Source: Kineococcus gynurae
GTDB taxonomy: Bacteria; Actinomycetota; Actinomycetes; Actinomycetales; Kineococcaceae
Direction: 5' to 3' (one strand)
Length of the DNA: 64,000 bases
Assembly: GCF_050871315.1 (NCBI RefSeq)
Contig: NZ_JBJLRE010000023.1
Below the pieces are notes generated by a model that was not told where the DNA came from, ran no database searches, and was given only the letters and a program-made list of their open reading frames with translations. This document shows positions 50,648-58,789 of this stretch, in pieces. A program made the position numbers and the translations under genes. How positions within the stretch are numbered: position 1 is the first letter of the stretch; the number at the start of each line of letters is the position of its first letter.

Positions 50648-50768
50648 CGGTACTCCCCTCGCCGACGCGCCCGCCCCGGAACCGGTCGGTGTCACGCCGT
50701 CGAGCGGATGCTATCGGTCCACCCCGGCGCGGTCAGGCGCAACCTGGCGGCGGGGTGCGGCTCCCGGC

Positions 50769-52142
50769 TCACGGGTCCAGCCGGGCGTGCCGGACGGCGT
50801 CGGCCAGGGTGGCGGCCTCCAGCACCGTCATGCCGGCCGGGGCCCCGGCGGCCGAGCCGGCGGGCACGATGGCGGCGCGCACCCCGAGCCGTCCCGCCTC
50901 CTGCAGCCGGCGGGGGACCCCGTCGACCCGGCGCACCTCACCGGCCAGCCCGACCTCCCCGAAGGCGACCAGACCCCGGGCCAGCGGACGGTCGACCGCG
51001 GCGCTGGTGACGGCGAGCGCCACCGCGAGGTCGACGGAGGGTTCGGCCAGCCGGACCCCGCCGACCGTGGCGACGTAGGTGTCCCGGTTGGCCACCGGCA
51101 ACCCCAGCCGGCGTTCGAGCACGGCGAGGATCATCGCGATGCGGCTCGACTCCAGGCCCGAGGTCACCCGTCGGGCGCTGCCCTGGGCGGGGGAGGGCGA
51201 GACGAGCGACTGCAGCTCGGCCATCAGCGGGCGGCGGCCCTCCAGGGTCACCGTGACGCAGGTGCCGGGGACCGGTTCCGGGGTGCGGGAGACGAACAGC
51301 CCGCTCGGGTCGGCCAGCCCGACGATGCCGTCCTCGCCCAGCTCGAAGCAGCCGACCTCGTCGGTCGGCCCGTAGCGGTTCTTGACGGCCCGCAGCAGCC
51401 GCAGCCGGGAGTGCCGGTCGCCCTCGAACTGGCACACGACGTCGACCAGGTGCTCGAGCGTGCGCGGGCCCGCGATCGAGCCGTCCTTGGTGACGTGCCC
51501 GACCAGCAGGGTGGCGAGGCCCCGGCGCTTGGCCGCGGCGATGACCGCCCCGGCGACCTCGCGGACCTGGGCGACCCCGCCCGCGGCTCCCTCGACCTCC
51601 CCCGACGCGATCGTCTGGACCGAGTCGAGCACCAGCAGGTCCGGGGCCGAGGCTTCCACGTGGCCCAGGACGGTCGCCAGGTCGGTCTCGGCGGCCAGCA
51701 GCAGCCGCGGCCGCAGCGCCCCGATCCGCTCGGCCCGGAGCCGAACCTGGGCCGCGGACTCCTCGGCGGTGACGTAGAGGACGGTCCGACCGTGCGCGGC
51801 GGCCCGGGAGGCGGTGTCCAGCAGCAGCGTCGACTTGCCCACCCCGGGCTCGCCGGCCATGAGCACGACGGCGCCGGGGACGAGCCCGCCGCCGAGCACC
51901 CGGTCGAACTCGTCCACCCCGGTCGGGGTGGCCCGGGCGGCCTCCACGTCGATCTCGGCGATCGGGCGGGCCGGTTCGCGGACGGCGGCCGCCGTGGTCG
52001 TCCGCACGGTGGGGGCCCCGGCCTCGGCCACCGTGCCCCAGGCCTGGCACTCCCCGCAGCGCCCCGTCCACTTCGTCGTCTGCCAGCCGCACTCGGCGCA
52101 GACGAAGCCGGGGCGGGTGCGGGAGGTGGTGGTCCGGGGCAT
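50769..52142 (-). CDS. radA: DNA repair protein RadA
   Basis: A 457-residue RecA-like ATPase/helicase for recombination intermediates. It has an N-terminal zinc finger (FVCAECGWQ... RCGECQAWG), Walker A GEPGVGKSTLLLD, the RadA-specific KNRYGPTDEVG and a C-terminal Lon-protease-like domain (DLAVALAVTSAAVDRPL, GEVGLAGEVRRV). The ATG lies six bases after TACGTT (minus strand 52154-52149), pointing to a leaderless promoter placed right after an upstream terminator. It is likely co-expressed with disA, although 121 bases separate them. Confidence 0.95.
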   Translation of the reverse strand: MPRTTTSRTRPGFVCAECGWQTTKWTGRCGECQAWGTVAEAGAPTVRTTTAAAVREPARPIAEIDVEAARATPTGVDEFDRVLGGGLVPGAVVLMAGEPGVGKSTLLLDTASRAAAHGRTVLYVTAEESAAQVRLRAERIGALRPRLLLAAETDLATVLGHVEASAPDLLVLDSVQTIASGEVEGAAGGVAQVREVAGAVIAAAKRRGLATLLVGHVTKDGSIAGPRTLEHLVDVVCQFEGDRHSRLRLLRAVKNRYGPTDEVGCFELGEDGIVGLADPSGLFVSRTPEPVPGTCVTVTLEGRRPLMAELQSLVSPSPAQGSARRVTSGLESSRIAMILAVLERRLGLPVANRDTYVATVGGVRLAEPSVDLAVALAVTSAAVDRPLARGLVAFGEVGLAGEVRRVDGVPRRLQEAGRLGVRAAIVPAGSAAGAPAGMTVLEAATLADAVRHARLDP

Positions 52143-52156
52143 GGGGGAAACGTAGA

Positions 52157-52181
52157 GGGCGGGTCCGACACGGACCCGCCC
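52157..52181 (-). terminator. Terminator between the small membrane protein gene and radA
   Basis: A perfect eleven-base stem (GGGCGGGTCCG with its complement) around an ACA loop. It ends only two bases upstream of the radA -10 box, isolating radA from the preceding gene. Confidence 0.75.
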
Positions 52182-52222
52182 CCGAGGACGACCTGGGCCG
52201 CCCGGTCGGGGCGGCGGTGCGC

Positions 52223-52588
52223 TCAGCTGCCGTAGAGCGACTTCATCGTGGTCATGAGGATCCCGAAGGTCGCCATGGTGAAGCTGGGCACGAAGGCCAG
52301 GATCGCCGCGCCGATGCTGTTGGACTTGCGGTAGAGCAGGTAGGCGGAGAACACCATCACCAGTGCGCCGACGAGCGTCGCCACCAGCCCCAGGGCGATG
52401 CGCCCGCCGGGAGCCGCCTCGTAGGGGTCCGAGCCCAGCAGCAGCAGCGGGACGACGAAGGAGATCAGGAAGCCGACCAGCCAGATCAGGAGGGCCACGA
52501 CCACGCCACGGTTGGGTCGGGACCACCGGATGGGCGCGATGGCCCGTTCTTCGTGCGCGGGGGCCGGCGACGGCGCGTGCGTGCTCAT
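52223..52588 (-). CDS. Small integral membrane protein
   Basis: 121 residues with a hydrophilic N-terminus (Ala/Pro/His-rich, then Arg) and three likely membrane segments (about residues 29-52, 64-86 and 92-115). Function unknown; no family motif recognised. The ATG at 52588 lies six bases after GATGAT, a weak leaderless-type box. A terminator follows. Confidence 0.65.
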   Translation of the reverse strand: MSTHAPSPAPAHEERAIAPIRWSRPNRGVVVALLIWLVGFLISFVVPLLLLGSDPYEAAPGGRIALGLVATLVGALVMVFSAYLLYRKSNSIGAAILAFVPSFTMATFGILMTTMKSLYGS

Positions 52589-52693
52589 GGGCCCATCATC
52601 CACGCAACCGCCCGTGATCGGCCACACCGGGTGCGGCACGTCACCTCGCGCCCTCCGTGGGGTCCTCCGCCGGGTCCCGGTCGGAACGGGCGG

Positions 52694-53410
52694 TCAGGCG
52701 CGTCGGTGCCGGACGACCACCGCGTGGTCGATCTCCAGCCCACCGCCGGCGGCCTCGTGCTCGGCCAGGAACCGGGCCCCGAGCTCCGGGCCGAACTCGA
52801 TGCGCAGGACCGCGGCCAACCCGGCGCGGTCGGCGAAGACGAAGCGGGTGGGCACCGCGGTGCGCGCGAAGCCGTGCCGGGCGAAGAACCGGTCGACGGC
52901 GGCCGGGTCGTAGCGGGGCAGGAAGCGGCGGAACCACCCGCCGAAGGTCGACGTGGACGCGTCGTTGTCGACGACGAAGGCGGTCCCGCCGCGCCGCAGG
53001 ACCCGTCCCAGCTCGGCGAGCCCCGGCTCGCAGCCGGGGCCGAAGAAGTAGGCGAAGCGGGCGTGGACGACGTCGACCGAGGCGTCGGGGCGGGGGAGGG
53101 CCTCGGCGCCCGCGTGCACCACGCGGACCTCGGCCGGGGTCGGCCCCAGCGCCGCGACCCGGCGACGCGCGGCCCGGACCAGCGGCGGGTGCGGTTCGAC
53201 CCCGGTCACCGACCGGGCCGTCGCGGCGAGGCGGGGGAGGTGGAACCCGGTGCCGCAGCCGACGTCGAGCACGTCGGTGCCGGCCCAGTCGTGCACCGCG
53301 CGCAGCGCCGCGTCGATGGCCCCGTCGGGGTCGAGGGCCCGGTTCTCGGTCTCGTAGTCGGCGGGGAACTCCCAGATGTTGGGGCTCGGCACGACCCCCG
53401 TCGGGGTCAC
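52694..53410 (-). CDS. SAM-dependent methyltransferase
   Basis: A 238-residue class I methyltransferase. VLDVGCGTGFHLPRLA is motif I, SVTGVEPHPPLV the acidic loop, ASVDVVHARFAYFFGPG motif IV-like and LRRGGTAFVVDND follows. The substrate is unknown. The GTG at 53410 overlaps the stop of the upstream cysteine-rich gene by four bases, making a two-gene operon on the minus strand. Confidence 0.78.
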   Translation of the reverse strand: MTPTGVVPSPNIWEFPADYETENRALDPDGAIDAALRAVHDWAGTDVLDVGCGTGFHLPRLAATARSVTGVEPHPPLVRAARRRVAALGPTPAEVRVVHAGAEALPRPDASVDVVHARFAYFFGPGCEPGLAELGRVLRRGGTAFVVDNDASTSTFGGWFRRFLPRYDPAAVDRFFARHGFARTAVPTRFVFADRAGLAAVLRIEFGPELGARFLAEHEAAGGGLEIDHAVVVRHRRA

Positions 53411-54255
53411 GGCAGTTCGCGGTACTTCGGCTCCACCCCGCCGCCGGGACGGGCCCGGCTCGGGTCGGCCGGGTGGACGGTCAGCGGGAGCAGCCGGCGG
53501 TGGGCCGTCGCGCGCGAGCGCCCGGATCGGGCCAGCAGCGACTCGCAGTGCCGGGCCAGCTCCTCGAAGGCCGGGTCGCCGATCATCTCGCGCAGCTCGG
53601 GTTCCATGCTCCGGAACACCGGCCGGGTCCCGACGTGGGCGGCGGGGTTCCCGGTGCAGTACCAGTCCAGGTCGTGCCCGCCGGCGCCCCACCCGCGGCG
53701 GTCGTACTCGGCGAGGGACACCTCCAGGTAGGTCGTGTCGTCGCCCCGGGTCACCGTGCGGTAGCTGCGCTTCACCGGCAGCTGCCAGCACACGTCGGGT
53801 TTCAGCTCGAGCGGTTCCCGGCCCTCGCGCAACGCCAGCCCGTGCAGGGCGCAGCCCGTCCCCCCGGAGAACCCGGGTCGGTTGGCGAAGATGCAGCCGC
53901 CCGCCACGACGCGGGTCTTGGTGGCCCCGTCCTCGATCTCGGTCCACCCCGCCTCGACCGCCTCGGCGGCGAACTGCCACGTCGAGGCGTCCAGGCGGTC
54001 GACGGCCGCGGCGACCCGGTCCTCGTCGGCGTCCTGGGTGAAGTGCGCCCCCAGCGCGCAGCACCCGACGTCGGGGCTGTCCTCGTAGATCCCGGGGCAA
54101 CCGGCTCCGAAGATGCACGTCCAGTCCGAGGTCAACCAGGTCAGGTCGACCCGGTAGACGGTCTCCGGGGTGGCCCGCGGGTCGTCGGCCACGTCCTCGG
54201 GTTCGGGGAACTCCACCCACAGGCGGGCGGAGTCCAACGGGGTCTCGGCACTCAC
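53407..54255 (-). CDS. Conserved cysteine-rich protein (likely Rv0495c counterpart)
   Basis: A 282-residue soluble protein with clustered cysteines (TCIFGAGCPG, DVGCCALGAHF, GGCIFANRPG, GTGCALHG, DVCWQLPV, WYCTGNP), which suggests a metal or iron-sulfur site. The C-terminus is basic and Pro-rich. It is divergent from ppx, as Rv0495c is in M. tuberculosis; function unknown. The GTG lies six bases after TAGAGT (minus strand 54267-54262), so the message should be leaderless. It is coupled to the methyltransferase by a four-base overlap. Confidence 0.72.
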   Translation of the reverse strand: MSAETPLDSARLWVEFPEPEDVADDPRATPETVYRVDLTWLTSDWTCIFGAGCPGIYEDSPDVGCCALGAHFTQDADEDRVAAAVDRLDASTWQFAAEAVEAGWTEIEDGATKTRVVAGGCIFANRPGFSGGTGCALHGLALREGREPLELKPDVCWQLPVKRSYRTVTRGDDTTYLEVSLAEYDRRGWGAGGHDLDWYCTGNPAAHVGTRPVFRSMEPELREMIGDPAFEELARHCESLLARSGRSRATAHRRLLPLTVHPADPSRARPGGGVEPKYRELP

Positions 54256-54328
54256 CCTGGAACTCTAGGTGGCGACCGGGGCCCGGGATCCCGGCGTGGG
54301 GCGGCCCGGGCGAGGGTAGGTTTCGCGC

Positions 54329-55294
54329 ATGCGTCTCGGAGTGCTCGACGTGGGCTCGAACACCGTCCACCTGCTGGTCGTCGACGCCCACCCCGGGGCC
54401 CGGCCCATCCCGGCCAGCTCCACCAAGACCCTGCTCCGGCTGGCCGAGCACCTCGACGACGACGGGGCCATCACGCCGGTCGGCGTGGAGGTCCTGGTCG
54501 ACGCCGTGGCCGACGCGGTCGAGGTCGCCGAGGACGCCGGGGCCGAGGAGATGCTCGCCTTCGCGACCTCGGCGGTCCGCGAGGCCACCAACGGTCAGGA
54601 GGTCCTCGACACCGTCGAGCGACGGACGGGCGTGCGCCTGGAGGTGCTGACCGGCAACGAGGAGGCCGACGTCACCTTCCTCGCCGTGCGGCGCTGGTAC
54701 GGCTGGTCGGCCGGCCGGCTGCTCGTCCTCGACATCGGGGGAGGGTCGCTGGAGGTCGCGGCCGGGTTGGACGAGGTCCCCGACGTGTCCTGCTCGATCC
54801 CGGTCGGTGCCGGTCGGCTGACCCGCGACCGGCTGCCGGGCGACCCGCCGAGCCCCGAGGCGATCCGCGACGTCCGCCGCTACGTGCGCCAGCAGGTCGC
54901 GAGCTGCGTGCGCAGCGTGTCCCGGGCGGGGACGCCCGATCTCGTCGTCGCCACCAGCAAGACCTTCCGCAGCCTGGCCCGGCTGCTGGGCGCCGCCCCG
55001 AGCGCCGAGGGCCCCACCGTCCGCCGGGTGCTGAACCGGCGGGCCCTGTCCGACCGCATCCCCGAGCTGGCGAAGCTCGACGTGGCCGGCCGGACCCGGC
55101 TGCCCGGGGTCTCGGTCGAGCGCGCCCCGCAGCTGCTGGCCGGGGCCATGGTCGCCGAGGCCGCGCTGGAGCTGCTCGGTGTCGAGGAGGCCCTCATCTG
55201 CCCGTGGGCCCTGCGCGAGGGGCTGATCCTGCGCCGGCTCGACGCCATCGGGGCCGAGTCGACCTCGCTGCCCTCCCTGGGGATCTCCCGGTGA
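54329..55294 (+). CDS. ppx: Exopolyphosphatase/GppA-family phosphatase
   Basis: A 321-residue ASKHA-fold hydrolase acting on polyphosphate or pppGpp. It has the phosphate-1 loop LDVGSNTVHLLVVD, LAFATSAVREATNG and the second loop VLDIGGGSLEV. This is the short actinobacterial form without the C-terminal helical domain. The ATG lies six bases after TAGGTT (leaderless). The stop overlaps the proC start by four bases. Confidence 0.88.
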   Translation: MRLGVLDVGSNTVHLLVVDAHPGARPIPASSTKTLLRLAEHLDDDGAITPVGVEVLVDAVADAVEVAEDAGAEEMLAFATSAVREATNGQEVLDTVERRTGVRLEVLTGNEEADVTFLAVRRWYGWSAGRLLVLDIGGGSLEVAAGLDEVPDVSCSIPVGAGRLTRDRLPGDPPSPEAIRDVRRYVRQQVASCVRSVSRAGTPDLVVATSKTFRSLARLLGAAPSAEGPTVRRVLNRRALSDRIPELAKLDVAGRTRLPGVSVERAPQLLAGAMVAEAALELLGVEEALICPWALREGLILRRLDAIGAESTSLPSLGISR

Positions 55295-56106
55295 GCGCCC
55301 ACCAGGCCGGTCGGCTGGCCCTCGTCGGGGCCGGGGTCATGGGGCAGACGCTGCTCGGCGGGCTGCTGCGCGCCGGACGCGACCCGGGCAGCGTCACCGT
55401 GGTCGACCGTCGTTCGGGGCGGGGCGAGGAGCTGCGACGACGCTTCGGGGTGACCGTCGTCGACGACCCGACCGCCGTGCACGACGCCACGACCGTCGTC
55501 CTCGCGGTGAAGCCGCAGGACCTGGCCGGGCTGCTGGACTCCCTCGCCCCCCACCTGGACCCCGAGGCGCTCGTCGTCTCGCTGGCCGCCGGGGTGACCA
55601 CGGCGGCCATCGAGTCCCGGTTGGCGCCCGGGACGGCCGTCGTGCGGGTCATGCCCAACACCCCCTCGCTGGTCGACGAGGGCATGGCGGCGCTCGCGGC
55701 GGGGTCGGCCTGCAGCGACGAGAACCTGGCCCTGGCCGAGGAGCTCATGCGCTCGTGCGGGCACGCCGTCGTGCTGGCCGAGAAGCACCTCGACGCGGTC
55801 ACCGCGCTCTCCGGGTCCGGCCCCGCCTACCTCTTCTACGTGGTGGAGGCCATGGTCGAGGCGGGCGTGCTGCTCGGCCTGCCCCGGGCCACCGCCACCG
55901 AGCTGGTCGTGCAGACCCTGGTCGGGGCGGGGGCGATGCTGCGCGAGACCGGGCAGCACCCGACGGTCCTGCGCGAGCAGGTCACCTCCCCGGCGGGCAC
56001 GACGGCCGCCGCCCTGCGCCGGCTCGACGACGCCGGGGTGCGGGCCGCGTTCGTCTCGGCGGTCGAGGCCGCCCACGCCCGCTCGCGCGAGCTGTCCGGC
56101 GGCTGA
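55291..56106 (+). CDS. proC: Pyrroline-5-carboxylate reductase
   Basis: Final step of proline synthesis. The 271-residue protein has the Rossmann start LALVGAGVMGQTLLGGLL, TTVVLAVKPQDL, RVMPNTPSLVDEGMAAL and the family signature region ALSGSGPAYLFYVVEAM. It ends with the dimerisation helices and QVTSPAGTTAAALRRLDDAG. The GTG overlaps the ppx stop, as in the ppx-proC neighbourhood of mycobacteria. Confidence 0.95.
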   Translation: MSAHQAGRLALVGAGVMGQTLLGGLLRAGRDPGSVTVVDRRSGRGEELRRRFGVTVVDDPTAVHDATTVVLAVKPQDLAGLLDSLAPHLDPEALVVSLAAGVTTAAIESRLAPGTAVVRVMPNTPSLVDEGMAALAAGSACSDENLALAEELMRSCGHAVVLAEKHLDAVTALSGSGPAYLFYVVEAMVEAGVLLGLPRATATELVVQTLVGAGAMLRETGQHPTVLREQVTSPAGTTAAALRRLDDAGVRAAFVSAVEAAHARSRELSGG

Positions 56107-56204
56107 GGCGGGGTCGGGGGCAGGTGGGTGGTCGCCCGGGGCCGGCGGGCGGCAGTTCGGGTGATGCGATGTCCAGCGACGGCCCGAACGGCTAGCGTGC
56201 CCGC

Positions 56205-57479
56205 ATGCGCGCCGAGGCCCTTGCCGACTGCCGGTCCGACGCCGGGACCGCGGTCGCCGGGGTGGCCCCGGAGGTCTCCGTGGGCGGGGTCGCGGTGAGC
56301 GAGCGGACGCGGGTCGTGTGGGACCCGTCCTTCACCCGCTACGACTTCGGACGGTGGCACCCGATGTCGCCGGTCCGCCTCGAGCTCACCGCGAGGCTGT
56401 GCTCCGACCTGGGGTTGTTCGCGCTGGACGACGTCGACGTCGTCTCGGCCGCCCCGGCCTCCGACGACCTGCTGCGCACCGTGCACGGCGAGGAGTACGT
56501 GGCCGCGGTGAAGACCGCCTCGGCCGACCCCCACCGCGCCGACGAGCAGTACGGGCTCGGCACCGACGACGACCCGGCCTTCCGCGGGATGCACGAGGCG
56601 GCGGCCCGCATCGTCGGGGGGACGGTCGACACGGCGCTCGCGATCTGGCGCGGCGAGGCCCGGCACGGGGTGAACTTCTGCGGGGGCATGCACCACGCCA
56701 AGCGCGACACCGCGGCCGGGTTCTGCGTGTACAACGACGCCGCGGTCGCCATCCAGGCCTTGCTGGACCAGGGGTGCGAGCGCGTCGCCTACATCGACCT
56801 CGACGTCCACCACGGCGACGGCACCGAGGCGGCGTTCTGGGACGACCCGCGGGTGCTGACGCTGAGCGTGCACGAGTCGGGACGGACGTTGTTCCCCGGC
56901 ACGGGCTATCCCGACGAGCTGGGCGGTCCCGGCGCCGAGGGCAGCGCGGTCAACCTCGCCCTGCCCGCCGGCATCGGCGACGCGGGCTGGCTGCGGGCGG
57001 TCGCCGCGGTCGCCCCGCCCCTGGTCCGCGCGTTCGCCCCGCAGGTGCTCATCACCCAGCACGGCTGCGACACCCACGCGCTGGACCCGCTGGGCAACCT
57101 CACGGTCTCGGTGGACGCGCAGGCGGTCGCGGCCGCGCTGGTGCACGACCTCGCGCACGAGGTGTCCGAGGGCCGCTGGCTCGCCCTGGGCGGCGGCGGG
57201 TACGAGGTGGTCGACGTCGTGCCGCGCACCTGGGCGCAGCTGGTGGCGATCGCCGTCCGGCAGCCGCTGGAGCGCGGTCGCGCCGTCCCCGAGTCCTGGC
57301 GCCGGCACGTCGAGGAGCTCACCGGGCGACCGGCCCCCCGCACCATGTCCGACGGCGTGAGCGCCGGGTACGAGCCGTGGTCGGGTGGGTACGACCCGGC
57401 CGATCCGGTCGACCGGGCGGTCCTGGCGACCCGGCGGGCGGCCTTCCCGCTGCACGGGCTGGACCCCGAGTTCGACTGA
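56205..57479 (+). CDS. acuC: AcuC-type class II histone deacetylase-like amidohydrolase
   Basis: A 424-residue zinc-dependent deacetylase-fold enzyme. It has HPMSPVRLELTARL, GGMHHAKRD with the tandem active-site histidines, FCVYNDAAVAIQ, the metal-binding IDLDVHHGDGTEAAF, QHGCDTHALDPLG and GGGGYEVVDV. In other bacteria AcuC deacetylates acetyl-CoA synthetase. The ATG lies six bases after TAGCGT, so probably leaderless; about 30 poorly conserved residues precede the fold, and a GTG at 56295 is an alternative start. It is located between proC and the bldC-like gene. Confidence 0.88.
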   Translation: MRAEALADCRSDAGTAVAGVAPEVSVGGVAVSERTRVVWDPSFTRYDFGRWHPMSPVRLELTARLCSDLGLFALDDVDVVSAAPASDDLLRTVHGEEYVAAVKTASADPHRADEQYGLGTDDDPAFRGMHEAAARIVGGTVDTALAIWRGEARHGVNFCGGMHHAKRDTAAGFCVYNDAAVAIQALLDQGCERVAYIDLDVHHGDGTEAAFWDDPRVLTLSVHESGRTLFPGTGYPDELGGPGAEGSAVNLALPAGIGDAGWLRAVAAVAPPLVRAFAPQVLITQHGCDTHALDPLGNLTVSVDAQAVAAALVHDLAHEVSEGRWLALGGGGYEVVDVVPRTWAQLVAIAVRQPLERGRAVPESWRRHVEELTGRPAPRTMSDGVSAGYEPWSGGYDPADPVDRAVLATRRAAFPLHGLDPEFD

Positions 57480-57609
57480 CGCGCCACCGCGTCCCACCGG
57501 CTCCCCGGGCCGCCCCGGACGGGCGCCCGACGCGACCGACGTTGCATTCCGTGAGCATCCGCTACGCTCTGATTTGTGACTCTCTGTGATTATTCGGTTG
57601 CGGAGATCT

Positions 57610-57638
57610 TCCACAGACGTCTCGCCAGCCCCTACAGT
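57610..57638 (+). promoter_or_regulatory. Candidate promoter of the bldC-like gene
   Basis: TCCACA (57610-57615) is 17 bases from TACAGT (57633-57638). It would give a leader of about 70 bases. The sequence just upstream (57570-57610) is clearly less GC-rich than the surroundings. Confidence 0.5.
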
Positions 57639-57714
57639 GGACACAGAACGCGTCCAGGAAGATCGTCCGCCGGGGCGGCGGGTCGCTGGCGCGCTACCGA
57701 AGGGTGCTTCCGCG

Positions 57715-57915
57715 ATGCCTGAGGACCGCCCGCTGTCCGACGTCCGGTTCCTGACCGTGGCCGAGGTCGCAGCGATGATGCGTGTGTCGAAGATGACCGT
57801 GTACCGCCTCGTGCACAACGGTGAGCTGCCGGCGGTCCGCGTCGGACGGTCCTTCCGCGTCCCCGAGGACGCCGTCCACGAGTACCTGCGCCAGTCCTTC
57901 ATCGACACCGCCTGA
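57715..57915 (+). CDS. bldC: BldC-like MerR-type helix-turn-helix regulator
   Basis: A 66-residue DNA-binding protein of the excisionase/MerR winged-helix family: LTVAEVAAMMRVSKMTVYRL is the helix-turn-helix and VRVGRSFRVPEDAVHEYL the wing. Size and motif match BldC of Streptomyces and Rv0500A. These control developmental or stress genes by polymerising on direct repeats. The ATG at 57715 removes a non-coding-looking N-terminal extension. A bS22 gene follows, as in mycobacteria. Confidence 0.85.
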   Translation: MPEDRPLSDVRFLTVAEVAAMMRVSKMTVYRLVHNGELPAVRVGRSFRVPEDAVHEYLRQSFIDTA

Positions 57916-57978
57916 GACCGCCCGCCTCCCGGGCGGGGTGGGGTCCGCCGGGCGTCCGGCGGAGGTCGTGCCGCCGGG

Positions 57979-57984
57979 TAGACT
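57979..57984 (+). promoter_or_regulatory. Candidate -10 of the bS22 gene
   Basis: TAGACT, about 70 bases upstream of the GTG, between the bldC-like gene and bS22. No matching -35 of quality. Confidence 0.4.
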
Positions 57985-58052
57985 CATCCCTCCGCGTGGG
58001 CCGTCGTCGACGCGCACGCACCGGAAGCACTGTCGAGTGAGCGAGGACCCCC

Positions 58053-58151
58053 GTGGGCTCTGTCATCAAGAAGCGTCGCAAGCGCATGGCGAAGAAGAAG
58101 CACCGCAAGCTGCTCCGTCGTACGCGTCACCAGCGTCGTAACAAGAAGTGA
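58053..58151 (+). CDS. bS22-like mini ribosomal protein (AURKAIP1/COX24 domain)
   Basis: A 32-residue, almost entirely basic peptide, MGSVIKKRRKRMAKKKHR... ending RRNKK. It matches the actinobacterial AURKAIP1/COX24-domain peptide that cryo-EM work identified as a small-subunit ribosomal protein (bS22) in mycobacteria (Rv0500B). It starts at GTG with GCGAGGAC upstream and is followed by a strong terminator. Because of its size it is easily missed in annotation. Confidence 0.88.
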   Translation: MGSVIKKRRKRMAKKKHRKLLRRTRHQRRNKK

Positions 58152-58168
58152 GCTGACGCTCCGCCGGG

Positions 58169-58199
58169 ACGGCGGGCACCCCGTGGGGGTGCCCGCCGT
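58169..58199 (+). terminator. Terminator after bS22
   Basis: A perfect 14-base stem, ACGGCGGGCACCCC with its complement, around a GTG loop and followed by TTCTGC; 17 bases after the stop. Confidence 0.85.
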
Positions 58200-58281
58200 T
58201 CTGCGTCCCCCGTCGCGGTGATGGGCCCGGCGGTGGGCTCGGGTGGGGCTTCGTGTCGGGGGCGGGGTGTAGACATCGGGC

Positions 58282-58563
58282 ATGGCCGCCGGCACCGCCC
58301 CCCGACTCACCCTCGTCTCGCGCGAGGGCTGCCACCTGTGCGAGCAGGGGCGGGCGGTGGTCGAGCGGGTCGCGGCCGCCGAGGACGTGGGCTGGGTCGA
58401 GGTCGACGTGGACACCGACCCGGAGCTCCGCCGCCGCTTCACCGACCGGGTGCCGGTCGTCCTGGTCGACGGTGCCGAACGTGATTTCGGCTGGTTGGAC
58501 GAGGAGCGGTTGCGCCGGGCGCTGCAGGGCCGCCGGTGGTGGCAGCGGGCCCGGGTGAGGTGA
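58282..58563 (+). CDS. Glutaredoxin-like (DUF836) thiol protein
   Basis: A 93-residue thioredoxin-fold protein with the redox-active CHLC in SREGCHLCEQGRAVV and the cis-proline region DRVPVVLVDGAERDFG. It corresponds to Rv0508, upstream of hemA in M. tuberculosis. The partner is unknown. The next region carries the Rex-controlled promoter, so a redox theme is shared, but a terminator separates them. Confidence 0.82.
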   Translation: MAAGTAPRLTLVSREGCHLCEQGRAVVERVAAAEDVGWVEVDVDTDPELRRRFTDRVPVVLVDGAERDFGWLDEERLRRALQGRRWWQRARVR

Positions 58564-58564
58564 G

Positions 58565-58587
58565 GCGACCCTGACCTGAAGGGTCGC
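58565..58587 (+). terminator. Terminator after the glutaredoxin gene
   Basis: GCGACCCT pairs with AGGGTCGC around a seven-base loop immediately after the stop codon. An overlapping GACCTG/CAGGTC pair offers an alternative fold. Confidence 0.65.
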
Positions 58588-58653
58588 ATCACCGCAGGTC
58601 AGGTGCGTCCCGCCGGGTCGAGGAGATGTCCGTCACGACGGGCCTCGGCGACT

Positions 58654-58682
58654 TTGTGCGGGCCTTCACAAGCGCCTACGCT
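58654..58682 (+). promoter_or_regulatory. rex-hem promoter overlapped by a Rex operator
   Basis: TTGTGCGGGCCTTCACAA at 58654-58671 is a near-consensus Rex operator (TTGTGAA-type half-sites, inverted). Its first six bases form the -35 (TTGTGC), and after a 17-base spacer comes the -10 TACGCT (58677-58682). Bound Rex would therefore block RNA polymerase directly. In Streptomyces coelicolor Rex is known to repress its own rex-hemACD operon; the same autoregulation is predicted here, relieved when NADH/NAD+ rises. Confidence 0.85.
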
Positions 58683-58789
58683 GCTGGGGCGAACGCCGCG
58701 GGAGCCGGGTGCTGCCGTCGGCGAGGAGCAGGTCGAGGAGCGCGCGCGCCGAGGGGCGTCGCCCGCGGAGAGGTGCCGGGTCCGCAATC

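Noticed and set aside
50648..50695. Longer DisA starting at the GTG at 50695
   Set aside because: It has no ribosome site and adds a low-complexity Gly/Ala/Ser stretch; the GTG at 50647 has GGGGAG at ideal spacing.
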